Source: an uncultured Oscillospiraceae bacterium (GTDB lineage Bacteria > Bacillota > Clostridia > Oscillospirales > Acutalibacteraceae). Taken from it: a stretch of 16,882 nt of DNA. Each line of letters starts with the position of its first letter. The stretch's first letter is position 1. Positions 1 to 6,606 of this stretch are shown piece by piece. The notes below the pieces were generated by a model. The model saw only the letters and a program-made list of their open reading frames with translations. It made no database searches and was not told where the DNA came from. A program made the position numbers and the translations under genes. The stretch is from assembly GCA_900546895.1 (NCBI GenBank), contig UREO01000019.1, positions 1 through 16,882 on the forward strand, written 5' to 3'.

Positions 1-10
1 ACGAGTTTAT

Positions 11-40
11 ATTATACAACAGAAAGCCTTAAAAAAACAG
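11..40 (-). promoter_or_regulatory. Possible minus-strand promoter at the left edge
   Basis: On the minus strand there is a perfect TATAAT (plus positions 11-16). The region where a -35 box should lie (about 34-40) is only T-rich and a poor match. It would drive a gene beyond the left edge. The flanking stretch 1-101 is AT-rich, holds no gene, and carries a GTACAT/ATGTAC inverted pair at 42-47 and 72-77. This is weak evidence resting on the -10 box alone. Confidence 0.3.
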
Positions 41-101
41 CGTACATTTATAAACAATACATGAAAACTTTATGTACAAGCTTTCTTTCCGCCAAAATCG
101 G

Positions 102-152
102 CTGCAGGAAGCCATTTAAGCGGCTTTTCAGCCAATTGAACGGCTCCTGCAG
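102..152 (-). terminator. Hairpin downstream of the FAD oxidoreductase gene
   Basis: CTGCAGGA (102-109) pairs with TCCTGCAG (145-152), then GCC (111-113) pairs with GGC (142-144) after a one-base bulge. A smaller GGCT/AGCC hairpin (122-125 and 130-133) sits inside. It lies 11 bases past the stop codon of the minus-strand oxidoreductase. No good T-run follows on the minus strand, so it may be a weak terminator or an mRNA 3'-end stabiliser. Confidence 0.4.
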
Positions 153-162
153 TCAGAAGAAA

Positions 163-1251
163 TCAGGCGTGTTTTGAAAGCGTCATCCATTTCAGCAGGT
201 CGAAGCTGCTGCCTGAACCGAAGATGCGGGTGTTCAGGGCGCTGACCGCCTTCAGCTCAAAAAATCCGGCAATGCGGTCAAACGACGCGTCGTCCATCTT
301 TTCCAGCTTGCGCCTGAGCGCAAGCGAATGGCTGTAGTTGGAAAACAGGGGCTTTGCCAATTCGCCGTAGCGCTCGATTGAGCAGATATCGTACGCGGCG
401 TAGGCGCCGGTTAAAATAGACGTAAACTGTCCGAAGCCAAGCCCCGGGGAAAGCGCTCCAAAACAGTTTCCGGTAAAATAGGTGTTTTTGATTTTGGGTC
501 TTCTGCAGATTCCCATCCTATATTTTTCGATCTGAAACTGATCGGTGATCTTTAAATCCTGATCGAGGTCCCTGCGTGCCAGATCGTAAAACAGCTTCCA
601 CATTTTTTTGATATCGTAAATATCCGGCGCGGGGCTGTCCGGAAAAGCGATGACAAGATTCGCCTCTTTTTCTGAAAAAGGGATCAGCCAGGCGTAGCCT
701 TTCGGTATAATTCCATAATTGAACCAGACGTGCGGCATATCGGTTTTGAAATTCCCTTCCACTGTTGCTCCTTTGATGGCACAGGTGAGGTCGCACCGGT
801 AATTGTTCTGCTGAATCGCATAGGCTCCGTCCCCGGTTGCCAGAACGACACAGTCAAAATTTCTGGTAAGGTCCTCGTAATTTTCCGTCGAGTGAAAGTG
901 AATTTCACTTTTTACCTGTCTTTCCAGCTGGCATTCAAAGGAATCGTCGTGCCGCCCCCTGATATTGGTACAGCCGATATATCCGTCAACGCAGGCCGTA
1001 TGATTTCTAGAATGAAGCACCAGCCTGTGGACCTTGTCAATAGGCTTCAGGACGATATGGTATTGGTCCGCCAAATAGGGAATACAATCCTTAACCGGCC
1101 TATTTAAAATGCTGAACATCGCCTCCGCGTTGACGAACCGGTCGCCGACACAGCTCCGTTTTTCAAAAATCACGGGTCTGATTCCCTGTCTTTCCAGTGT
1201 AATTGCGCAGGAAAGCCCGGAAAGTCCCGCACCCAGTATGGCAACATCCAT
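163..1251 (-). CDS. FAD-dependent oxidoreductase, geranylgeranyl-reductase-like
   Basis: A 362-residue flavoprotein. The N-terminus is a Rossmann dinucleotide fold: GAGLSGL at residues 7-13 and an acidic E30 at the end of strand 2, which normally holds the FAD ribose. VVLATGD (135-141) is the second FAD contact, and GYAWLIPF (185-192) resembles the segment seen in geranylgeranyl-reductase-type enzymes. The third FAD motif, usually GDAAG followed by PxxGxG, reads GNCFG at 261-265 followed by SPGLGFG, so the usual Asp is Asn. No signal peptide or membrane segment is seen, so it is probably cytoplasmic. An AGGAGG site seven to eight bases before the ATG fixes the start. It stands alone, downstream of the MATE gene but separated by a hairpin. 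The substrate is unknown; family membership is fairly sure, lipid reduction is only a guess. Confidence 0.8.
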   Translation of the reverse strand: MDVAILGAGLSGLSCAITLERQGIRPVIFEKRSCVGDRFVNAEAMFSILNRPVKDCIPYLADQYHIVLKPIDKVHRLVLHSRNHTACVDGYIGCTNIRGRHDDSFECQLERQVKSEIHFHSTENYEDLTRNFDCVVLATGDGAYAIQQNNYRCDLTCAIKGATVEGNFKTDMPHVWFNYGIIPKGYAWLIPFSEKEANLVIAFPDSPAPDIYDIKKMWKLFYDLARRDLDQDLKITDQFQIEKYRMGICRRPKIKNTYFTGNCFGALSPGLGFGQFTSILTGAYAAYDICSIERYGELAKPLFSNYSHSLALRRKLEKMDDASFDRIAGFFELKAVSALNTRIFGSGSSFDLLKWMTLSKHA

Positions 1252-1281
1252 TCCGTTTCCTCCTCGTATTCTGTAATGATT

Positions 1282-1310
1282 CTTTTATTATTGCTCTATC
1301 CGGTAAACAA
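1282..1310 (-). promoter_or_regulatory. Weak candidate promoter for the oxidoreductase gene
   Basis: Minus strand TTGTTT (1305-1310), 17-base spacer, TAAAAG (1282-1287), about 30 bases upstream of the start codon. Both boxes are partial matches to the sigma-A consensus; the correct spacing and position are the main support. Confidence 0.33.
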
Positions 1311-1346
1311 CATACATAAGCCGGGAAAAACCGCCTTACGACGGAC

Positions 1347-1379
1347 AAAACACCGCATTGGCTGTTCCAATGCGGCGTT
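1347..1379 (-). terminator. Terminator of the MATE gene
   Basis: A 13-base stem with one mismatch (1349-1361 with 1367-1379), core CGCATTGG/CCAATGCG, five-base loop CTGTT. On the minus strand it is followed by TTTT (1347-1350), a short T-run. It begins 54 bases after the MATE stop codon and separates that gene from the oxidoreductase. Confidence 0.6.
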
Positions 1380-1433
1380 GATTGCAATGAAAATGATGAA
1401 AACGATACGAGGGCTAGCGCGTGTATGCAAGCT

Positions 1434-2792
1434 CTAACGCAGCACGGAGGACCATTTTACCCGCAGAATCAGGATAATGGAAATGACCGCGGCGGCATAA
1501 TTGGAAAACAGATTTCCCCAGAAAACGGAATAAAACTGCAGTGTCTGTTCCGTAGCCAGAATAAAAAGATACCGCAAAAGCCAGATACGCAAAACGCCCA
1601 GCACCAGCGGCACACCGGTCCGGCCAAGGCCGATAAACGCGCCCTGCACCGCCATACAGACGCCGAAGCCCACCACGGAATAGGTGTAGATATGCAGCGC
1701 CCGGTTGGCTACCTCCAGCACGTCCGCCCTCTGCGTGAATAGAACCGTAAGAGAGGGGGACAGCGGTACGATCAGGCCGATGACGGCGACAGCCGTCACC
1801 GCGCTGGCCACGCACCCGATCAGACAGGAACGCTTCGCTTTGTCCGGCTGCTCCGCCCCGATATTTAGGCTGACCATGGTCGTTACTGCCGAACCGAAAG
1901 CCGCCGGCAGATTGAAGCACACGGCGGTAATATTGTTGGCGATACCCTGCCCGTTTAAGACCACGGCACCGTATTTCTGGGTTTCGTTATTAATCAGGAA
2001 AAATCCCAGATTCAGCATCAGGCTGGTCAGCATAGCGGGAACGCCTACACGAAAGAGTTGAAAAATCAACTGTTTGTCAAAGCGGAATCCTTTCAGGGTA
2101 AGCTTGTCTTCCCCCTGTCTGATAAACAGTTCATAGAACATCCAGCCGCAGATCAGGAAATTGGCACAGAAGGAAGAGAGCACACAGCCGACTACCTCCA
2201 GCCGCAACCAGACGACAAACACAATATTAAAAATAATTTTCAGAAAGAGCATGAGCAACATGCGGATAAAGGTGGCCTCCGGCTTCCCGGTAGCGTTTTT
2301 GATCGCGTTGTAGATACTCTCCAAAAAGGAAAATGGCAGAACAAAGGCATAAAGGCTGATATACAGCATAACATTGTGCGATATTTCCGGATCCACATTG
2401 GCCGAAATTGGAAACGCCACCAATGCAGACAGGGGCGCGATACAAAAGCCCATGGTAAAGGCAAACACAACGATCTGCGCGGAAATGCGCCGCACCCGGT
2501 CAAAATCGCCGTGGCCGTTCGCCTGACCGATAATGGCCATCGCCGCTACGCTCAGCCCCTGAGCCAGCGCCGTCATCATATTGATGACGGGTTCGCTGTA
2601 GGTGACCGCGCTCGCGACCAGCGTTCCCGCCGCATTATTGATAAAAAGTCCGTCCGTCAGCGGCATCAGAGACTGTATGACGCTCATCATCAGCGTTGGC
2701 AGCGACAGCATCATGAGCGTCCTCAATATACTTCCGTGCAGAATCAGATCCCGCCGCTGTTCGGTACTCTGATGTAAAAATTCAAATTTCAA
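1434..2792 (-). CDS. MATE family multidrug/cation efflux transporter
   Basis: A 452-residue inner-membrane protein of the usual MATE length, with about twelve hydrophobic segments in two halves. The N-terminal GSILRTLMMLSLPTL and the following SLMPLTDGLFINN are typical of the first MatE domain, where TD sits in helix 1-2. The second half begins near residue 235 (QLFRVGVPAML). Such proteins export drugs or cationic compounds using a Na+ or H+ gradient; the substrate here cannot be told. The start is a TTG codon: no ATG or GTG lies in frame between it and the upstream stop, and a good promoter ends about 24 bases before it. The ribosome site (AGCGGG) is weak, so low basal expression is likely. 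It is monocistronic. Confidence 0.92.
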   Translation of the reverse strand: MKFEFLHQSTEQRRDLILHGSILRTLMMLSLPTLMMSVIQSLMPLTDGLFINNAAGTLVASAVTYSEPVINMMTALAQGLSVAAMAIIGQANGHGDFDRVRRISAQIVVFAFTMGFCIAPLSALVAFPISANVDPEISHNVMLYISLYAFVLPFSFLESIYNAIKNATGKPEATFIRMLLMLFLKIIFNIVFVVWLRLEVVGCVLSSFCANFLICGWMFYELFIRQGEDKLTLKGFRFDKQLIFQLFRVGVPAMLTSLMLNLGFFLINNETQKYGAVVLNGQGIANNITAVCFNLPAAFGSAVTTMVSLNIGAEQPDKAKRSCLIGCVASAVTAVAVIGLIVPLSPSLTVLFTQRADVLEVANRALHIYTYSVVGFGVCMAVQGAFIGLGRTGVPLVLGVLRIWLLRYLFILATEQTLQFYSVFWGNLFSNYAAAVISIILILRVKWSSVLR

Positions 2793-2822
2793 TCTAAACC
2801 CGCTTTCTGTTTATGGATTTTT

Positions 2823-2851
2823 ATTGTATCATGATGAAATCGGGTTTTCAA
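2823..2851 (-). promoter_or_regulatory. Sigma-A-type promoter of the MATE gene
   Basis: Minus strand TTGAAA (2846-2851), exactly 17 bases, TACAAT (2823-2828). The predicted transcript start near 2816 leaves a leader of about 24 bases before the TTG start codon. Confidence 0.68.
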
Positions 2852-2903
2852 GACAGAATTCTCTTCTTTTCGCGTTTCTTCGGGTAATTTCGTGCCGCCG
2901 TGC

Positions 2904-2959
2904 AAAAAAGAAACCGCGCCGGGTATTTCTTCCAAAACGGAATCCATACCGGGGCGCGG
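2904..2959 (-). terminator. Terminator of the PfpI-aldo/keto reductase operon
   Basis: A long structured hairpin: CCGCGCC (2914-2920) with GGCGCGG (2953-2959), GGTAT (2922-2926) with ATACC (2946-2950), and an inner TTCC/GGAA (2930-2933 with 2939-2942). On the minus strand a CTTTTTT run (2904-2909) follows. It starts only a few bases after the aldo/keto reductase stop codon. Confidence 0.78.
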
Positions 2960-2965
2960 CCGGGT

Positions 2966-4168
2966 CTAATTTGATTTTATCCTCATCATTTTCCTGACAA
3001 TGGTAACAAGCGGTTTATAGAGAACGCCTTCCATCTCACGGCTGACCGTTTTCAGTTCCTTGCGGATGGCTATTTTCTGCGGACAGTGGCTTTCGCATTT
3101 TCCGCACTGCCGGCACTGGGACGCGACGGCCGGTTTGGCCGACAGGGCGCCCAGCGACTGAAAATACCGGCGCCGCGCCGATTTATCCTGCATCAGGTAC
3201 TTGTCGTTGTAGCAGGAAAAGCATCCGGGAATGTTTACCCCCGCGGGACAGGGCATACAGTACCCGCAGCCCGTACAGGGGATTTTCGTTTTTTCGCTGA
3301 GTTCCTTTCTGACCGTCCGGAACACATCTATTTCCTCCGCGGAGAGGGAATCAGGCTCCGCCTCCCCCGCGATGCGGATGTTTTCCTCCACCTGCTTTTC
3401 GTCACTCATACCGGAAAGCACCACGTTCACTTCGGGATGGTTCCATACCCAGCGCAAGGCCCACTCCGCCGGGGAACGGTTTTTGTCGTAGCTCTGAAAC
3501 GCCTTCGTCACCAGTTCGGGCAGGTGCGTGACCAGCTTTCCGCCGCGCAGAGGCTCCATGACGATCACGGGGATTCCCATCGCCGCCGCGGTTTGCAGCC
3601 CGGCTTTCGTCGCCTGATTGTTTTCATCCATATAGTTGTACTGGATCTGGCAGAAATCCCACGGATACGCTTTCAATATCCGTTCAAAGTCCGTCCGGCT
3701 CCCGTGGAAAGAAAAGCCGATGTTTCTGATTTTGCCCTGTGCCTTCAGTTCTTCCAGCCATTCCATAACGCCGAGCGAAGCAAGACGGTCATACCCCGGC
3801 TTGTCGGTCAGCATGTGCAGCAGATAATAATCGATATGGTCCGTCTGCAGCCGCTGAAGCTCCGTTGCAAAGATTTTCTTTGCATTTTCCAGCTTTCCGA
3901 CCAGAAAAGGCGGCAGCTTTGTGGCAATTTTCACCCGGTCGCGGTAGCCCCCCGCCAAAGCCCGGCCCAGCAGCAATTCGTCTTTCCCGTTCTGATAAAT
4001 ATAGGCCGTATCAAAATAGTTCACGCCCTTTTCAATGGCGTCGTGAATCATCTGAATCGATCTCGTTTCATCGATCGAACCGTTCTTTGTAGGCAGCCGC
4101 ATACACCCGAACCCCAGAATGGAAAGCTCATCGCCGTTTTTCGCGTTTACTCTTGTCTTCAAATGCAT
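2966..4168 (-). CDS. Aldo/keto reductase with C-terminal 4Fe-4S domain
   Basis: A 400-residue two-domain oxidoreductase. Residues about 1-285 are a TIM-barrel aldo/keto reductase with the expected tetrad: D53 and Y58 in FDTAYIY, K84 in IATKLP, H118 in YYLLHM. The C-terminal part holds cysteines C298, C301, C304, C307, then C316 and C319, and finally C352, C355, C358, C362 spaced as a 4Fe-4S ferredoxin motif followed by proline. Such fusions are common in anaerobic Firmicutes and are thought to reduce carbonyls using NAD(P)H or ferredoxin-linked electrons; the substrate is unknown. It lies 58 bases downstream of the PfpI-like gene on the same strand, with no promoter seen between. Start uncertainty: GGAGGG directly abuts the ATG at 4166-4168, while a TTG at 4160-4162 sits six bases from it and may be used instead. 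Confidence 0.9.
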   Translation of the reverse strand: MHLKTRVNAKNGDELSILGFGCMRLPTKNGSIDETRSIQMIHDAIEKGVNYFDTAYIYQNGKDELLLGRALAGGYRDRVKIATKLPPFLVGKLENAKKIFATELQRLQTDHIDYYLLHMLTDKPGYDRLASLGVMEWLEELKAQGKIRNIGFSFHGSRTDFERILKAYPWDFCQIQYNYMDENNQATKAGLQTAAAMGIPVIVMEPLRGGKLVTHLPELVTKAFQSYDKNRSPAEWALRWVWNHPEVNVVLSGMSDEKQVEENIRIAGEAEPDSLSAEEIDVFRTVRKELSEKTKIPCTGCGYCMPCPAGVNIPGCFSCYNDKYLMQDKSARRRYFQSLGALSAKPAVASQCRQCGKCESHCPQKIAIRKELKTVSREMEGVLYKPLVTIVRKMMRIKSN

Positions 4169-4182
4169 CCCTCCGGAAATTG

Positions 4183-4203
4183 CGGGGCGCGGAAAGCGCC
4201 CCG
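4183..4203. other. GC-rich hairpin between the PfpI and aldo/keto reductase genes
   Basis: CGGGGCGC (4183-4190) and GCGCCCCG (4196-4203) form a perfect 8-bp stem around GGAAA. No T-run follows on the minus strand, so termination is unlikely. In a two-gene transcript it could stabilise or process the mRNA and set the ratio of the two proteins. Confidence 0.5.
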
Positions 4204-4226
4204 TCTGTCACCATGTGTACACGCCG

Positions 4227-4748
4227 TCACTGTTTTTCGAGCAGTTCAATGAACGCCTTCATATATTCCGGCAAATCCGGCGGGCGGCGGCTGGAAACGA
4301 TATGGCCGTCCACAACCACCGGAAGGTCATACCATGTGGCACCGGCATGAATCAGATCATCCTTGATTCCCGGGGTACTCGTGACTTTTTTGCCCTGCAG
4401 GATATCTGCGGAAGCCAGAACCCAGCCCGCGTGGCAGATATGCCCGATGGGCTTTTGCTGCCGGTCCATCGAGCGGACCATTTCCAGAACCTCCGGAAAA
4501 CGCCTTAATTTGTCCGGTGCCCAGCCGCCGGGTACCAGAAGCGCGTCGTAATCCTCAATACGGATATCCCCGAACGCATAATCGGAAACCGCCGGAACAC
4601 CGTATTTACCGACATATTTTTGGTTTGCCTTTTCGCCGACCAGATGGACGGTGACTCCCTCTTCCCGGAGCCTCAGTACCGGATACCACAGCTCCAGATC
4701 CTCAAAATCGTCCGAAATCAGGCAAACGGCTTTCAAGTCCTTTTTCAT
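4227..4748 (-). CDS. DJ-1/PfpI family protein
   Basis: A 173-residue protein of normal PfpI length and class I glutamine-amidotransferase-like fold. The nucleophile elbow is GHICHAGW with C105 and H106; the partner acid is E16 in DDFEDLELWYP, matching the catalytic Glu of PfpI. SSRRPPDLP near the C-terminus is also a hallmark of the group. Relatives have been described as proteases, deglycases/glyoxalases or chaperones, so the exact activity is open. Start: the frame is open 20 codons further upstream, but the ATG at 4746-4748 has a perfect GGAGGTAATTCC site and the promoter boxes lie inside the longer reading, so the short start is right. It is the first gene of an apparent operon with the Fe-S aldo/keto reductase, which suggests carbonyl stress. 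Confidence 0.92.
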   Translation of the reverse strand: MKKDLKAVCLISDDFEDLELWYPVLRLREEGVTVHLVGEKANQKYVGKYGVPAVSDYAFGDIRIEDYDALLVPGGWAPDKLRRFPEVLEMVRSMDRQQKPIGHICHAGWVLASADILQGKKVTSTPGIKDDLIHAGATWYDLPVVVDGHIVSSRRPPDLPEYMKAFIELLEKQ

Positions 4749-4779
4749 GGAATTACCTCCTTTTTTTCTGTTTATGTTG

Positions 4780-4808
4780 ATTATAATATTGCAGCCCGGA
4801 TTTATCAA
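4780..4808 (-). promoter_or_regulatory. Near-consensus promoter of the PfpI operon
   Basis: Minus strand TTGATA (4803-4808), exactly 17 bases, perfect TATAAT (4780-4785). The transcript should begin near 4773, about 25 bases before the PfpI start codon. This is the best sigma-A promoter in the window. Confidence 0.87.
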
Positions 4809-4858
4809 TAAGAAAACAAGGATTTTGTGCGGAACAGGATTTTATCCCTCGGCATATT

Positions 4859-4870
4859 TATGATATCATA
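4859..4870. promoter_or_regulatory. 12-bp palindrome between PfpI and yccF genes
   Basis: TATGATATCATA is a perfect palindrome in an AT-rich stretch 44 bases before yccF. It overlaps possible -10 sequences (TATGAT, TATCAT) for the plus strand, but no convincing -35 box is seen. It could be an operator or simply part of the yccF promoter. Confidence 0.25.
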
Positions 4871-4913
4871 TAAAAAATAAACCGTCCGACCGGCGGTCAA
4901 ATCGGAGCGTTAT

Positions 4914-5279
4914 GTGATGGGATGTCTGGGAAATTTGATCTGGTTCGTTTTCGGCGGCCTGATTATGGGTTTGAGCTGGCTTCTGGTCGGCATTCTGTGG
5001 TGTATTACCATTGTGGGGATTCCCGTCGGAATCCAATGCTTTAAATTCGCGGAGCTGGCGTTTTTCCCGTTCGGAAAAGAGGTTTCCTTCGGCGGCGGTG
5101 TCGGCTCGTTTTTGCTGAACATCCTGTGGCTTGTCTTCGGCGGTTTCGCGCTGGCGGTGGAAGCCGCCGCGATCGGCGGGCTGTTTTGCCTGACAATCGT
5201 CGGAATTCCTTTCGGGCTGCAGTGCTTCAAGATCGCAAAGCTGGCGCTGATGCCGTTCGGTGCCAGCGTCCATTCCTGA
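4914..5279 (+). CDS. yccF: YccF domain inner-membrane protein (tandem duplicate)
   Basis: A 121-residue, very hydrophobic membrane protein. It is made of two copies of one unit: residues about 7-57 and 68-118 each run from N-L/I-W-x-V-F-G-G through the signature TIVGIPxGxQCFKxAxLA to PFG. The signature motifs TIVGIPVGIQCFKFAEL and TIVGIPFGLQCFKIAKL are nearly identical. This matches the YccF family of small membrane proteins, whose function is not known. The start is GTG at 4914 or the ATG immediately after; GGAG at 4904-4907 serves either, with nine bases to the ATG and six to the GTG. It is a single-gene unit on the plus strand with a good terminator. Confidence 0.9.
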   Translation: MMGCLGNLIWFVFGGLIMGLSWLLVGILWCITIVGIPVGIQCFKFAELAFFPFGKEVSFGGGVGSFLLNILWLVFGGFALAVEAAAIGGLFCLTIVGIPFGLQCFKIAKLALMPFGASVHS

Positions 5280-5305
5280 TTTGCAAATATTGCAAAGTGT
5301 TTTTT
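5280..5305 (+). terminator. First hairpin after yccF
   Basis: TTTGCAA (5280-5286) and TTGCAAA (5290-5296) pair around ATA, followed by GTG and six Ts (5300-5305). The stem is AT-rich and weak, and it starts at the base after the yccF stop codon. Confidence 0.45.
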
Positions 5306-5337
5306 CGGCTGTGCGGTTTTATCGACTGCCTGATGCA

Positions 5338-5395
5338 CAAAGAAGCGCGCCTTGATCGGCTGACAGCCGTTTCAAGGCGCGCTTCTTTGTTTTTT
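5338..5395 (+). terminator. Strong terminator between yccF and the ABC operon
   Basis: A perfect 17-bp stem (5338-5354 with 5373-5389), rich in GCGCGCC, followed by six Ts (5390-5395). Inside the loop CGGCTG and CAGCCG can pair as well. It ends yccF transcripts. For the convergent ABC operon it offers only a CTTCTTTG edge, so it may work both ways but best on the plus strand. Confidence 0.88.
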
Positions 5396-5442
5396 GGATG
5401 CTTTTGTAATTTGCCGTTGCAAATTCAATCAGCAGCCCCTTT

Positions 5443-6606
5443 TTAAGAACTCATTCTTTTTTTCTTCCCCACGACCATGGAGACCGCAAAAAACGCGACT
5501 GCGAAGCCTGCCTCAATCAGCATGGCGGTATAGGCTTCGGAAAGGCTGGAGAAGCTGAAGCTGGCCAGCGAGGAAATCTGGTTATTCGCTTTGACATACC
5601 AGTAAATCGGGGTAAAGCTGGCGATTTTCAGCACGGTGGAGTTCAGGAGCTCCTGCGGTACAAATACTCCGCTGATAAAGCAGGGGCCCAGTGAGACAAC
5701 GTTGCAGACCGCCGAGATTGCTCCGCGTTCCTTTAGAAGATTCCCGATAAGGAAACTGATGCTGGACATGCTGAGCGTAAACACAAACGAGTTCAGAACC
5801 AGATAAACCGTATTGCGGGTCATCATGTTCCGGTGATCGAACAGGAAGCAGAAGCCGACCATGACCGCCCAGCAAACGACGGTAAAAACCAGGTTCGCAA
5901 GAATAAACTGGAAATTGATCTTTCCCGCGCTCTGGGGAGAGCAGAAATTCCGGCGGCTCAGGTCCCGGTCATTGAACACCAGCATAATGGCGGAGATGCC
6001 CAGAACAAGCACGGAAGAAAGCGCATAGGCAAGGTAATTGAAGTAATTCGCGGAAAAGCCGTTGTCGGTGTCCTGTCGTGCATCTGTTTTCATTGCGACA
6101 GGGGTATTGCTTTCCATATCCGCTTTCAAATGCCGAACCAGATCCTCCTGCGTAATGCCGGGCACCGTTTTTACATAGAGCGCCGCCGTGTTGAAATACT
6201 GGTTGATATTTAAATCGAGATACGCATTGCTGACGGAATTCGGCACGGTGGTTTTCTCAATCCGCACGTTTTCTCCCCGCATAAAGCTCTGGGTAAAGCC
6301 TTTGGGGATACGGAGAATATAACTGACGGAGCGGAAGAAAAGAGCGTCCTGAAGCTTTTCCGTTTCGTCCGGAACCTCTACGAAGTTGGCTGTTTTGGCC
6401 AGCTCCGCCTGAAAGCCGTCGATCAGGGGGCTGTCTTCTTCGCTGAGAAAGGCGATATTGGTTTTTTCCTGAGAGAAACCGGCTTCCTGCACTTTTGAGC
6501 CGTTCAGGGAAAGAAGCGTGGCAATGGCAAGAAAGACGGCCACATAGATCATCATGGAGGACAGATTTTTCTGAATGATTTTCATACAGAGCTTAAAGAT
6601 TGGCAT
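5443..6606 (-). CDS. ABC-2 type transporter permease (second of two)
   Basis: A 387-residue membrane protein with the ABC-2 exporter layout: one helix near residues 17-34, a large extracytoplasmic domain to about 185, then hydrophobic segments near 188-211, 232-256, 265-290, 295-316 and 362-380. GPCFISGVFVPQELL followed by the IASFTPIYWYV segment is typical of the conserved C-terminal part of drug/lantibiotic-type ABC-2 permeases. It likely pairs with the preceding permease as a heterodimer powered by the ATPase. The ATG has GGAGG seven bases ahead and overlaps the last 14 bases of the upstream permease gene, so translation is probably coupled. It is the last gene of the operon. The exported substrate is unknown. 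Confidence 0.9.
   Translation of the reverse strand: MPIFKLCMKIIQKNLSSMMIYVAVFLAIATLLSLNGSKVQEAGFSQEKTNIAFLSEEDSPLIDGFQAELAKTANFVEVPDETEKLQDALFFRSVSYILRIPKGFTQSFMRGENVRIEKTTVPNSVSNAYLDLNINQYFNTAALYVKTVPGITQEDLVRHLKADMESNTPVAMKTDARQDTDNGFSANYFNYLAYALSSVLVLGISAIMLVFNDRDLSRRNFCSPQSAGKINFQFILANLVFTVVCWAVMVGFCFLFDHRNMMTRNTVYLVLNSFVFTLSMSSISFLIGNLLKERGAISAVCNVVSLGPCFISGVFVPQELLNSTVLKIASFTPIYWYVKANNQISSLASFSFSSLSEAYTAMLIEAGFAVAFFAVSMVVGKKKRMSS

Noticed and set aside
3086..4252. A 388-codon plus-strand open frame over the aldo/keto reductase
   Set aside because: It is an antisense shadow, rich in Arg and His as expected from the reverse of GC-rich codons, and crosses the PfpI-reductase gap.
4749..4808. 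A 20-codon N-terminal extension of the PfpI-like protein
   Set aside because: It would contain the promoter boxes and the ribosome site of the shorter form, so it lies upstream of or at the transcript start.
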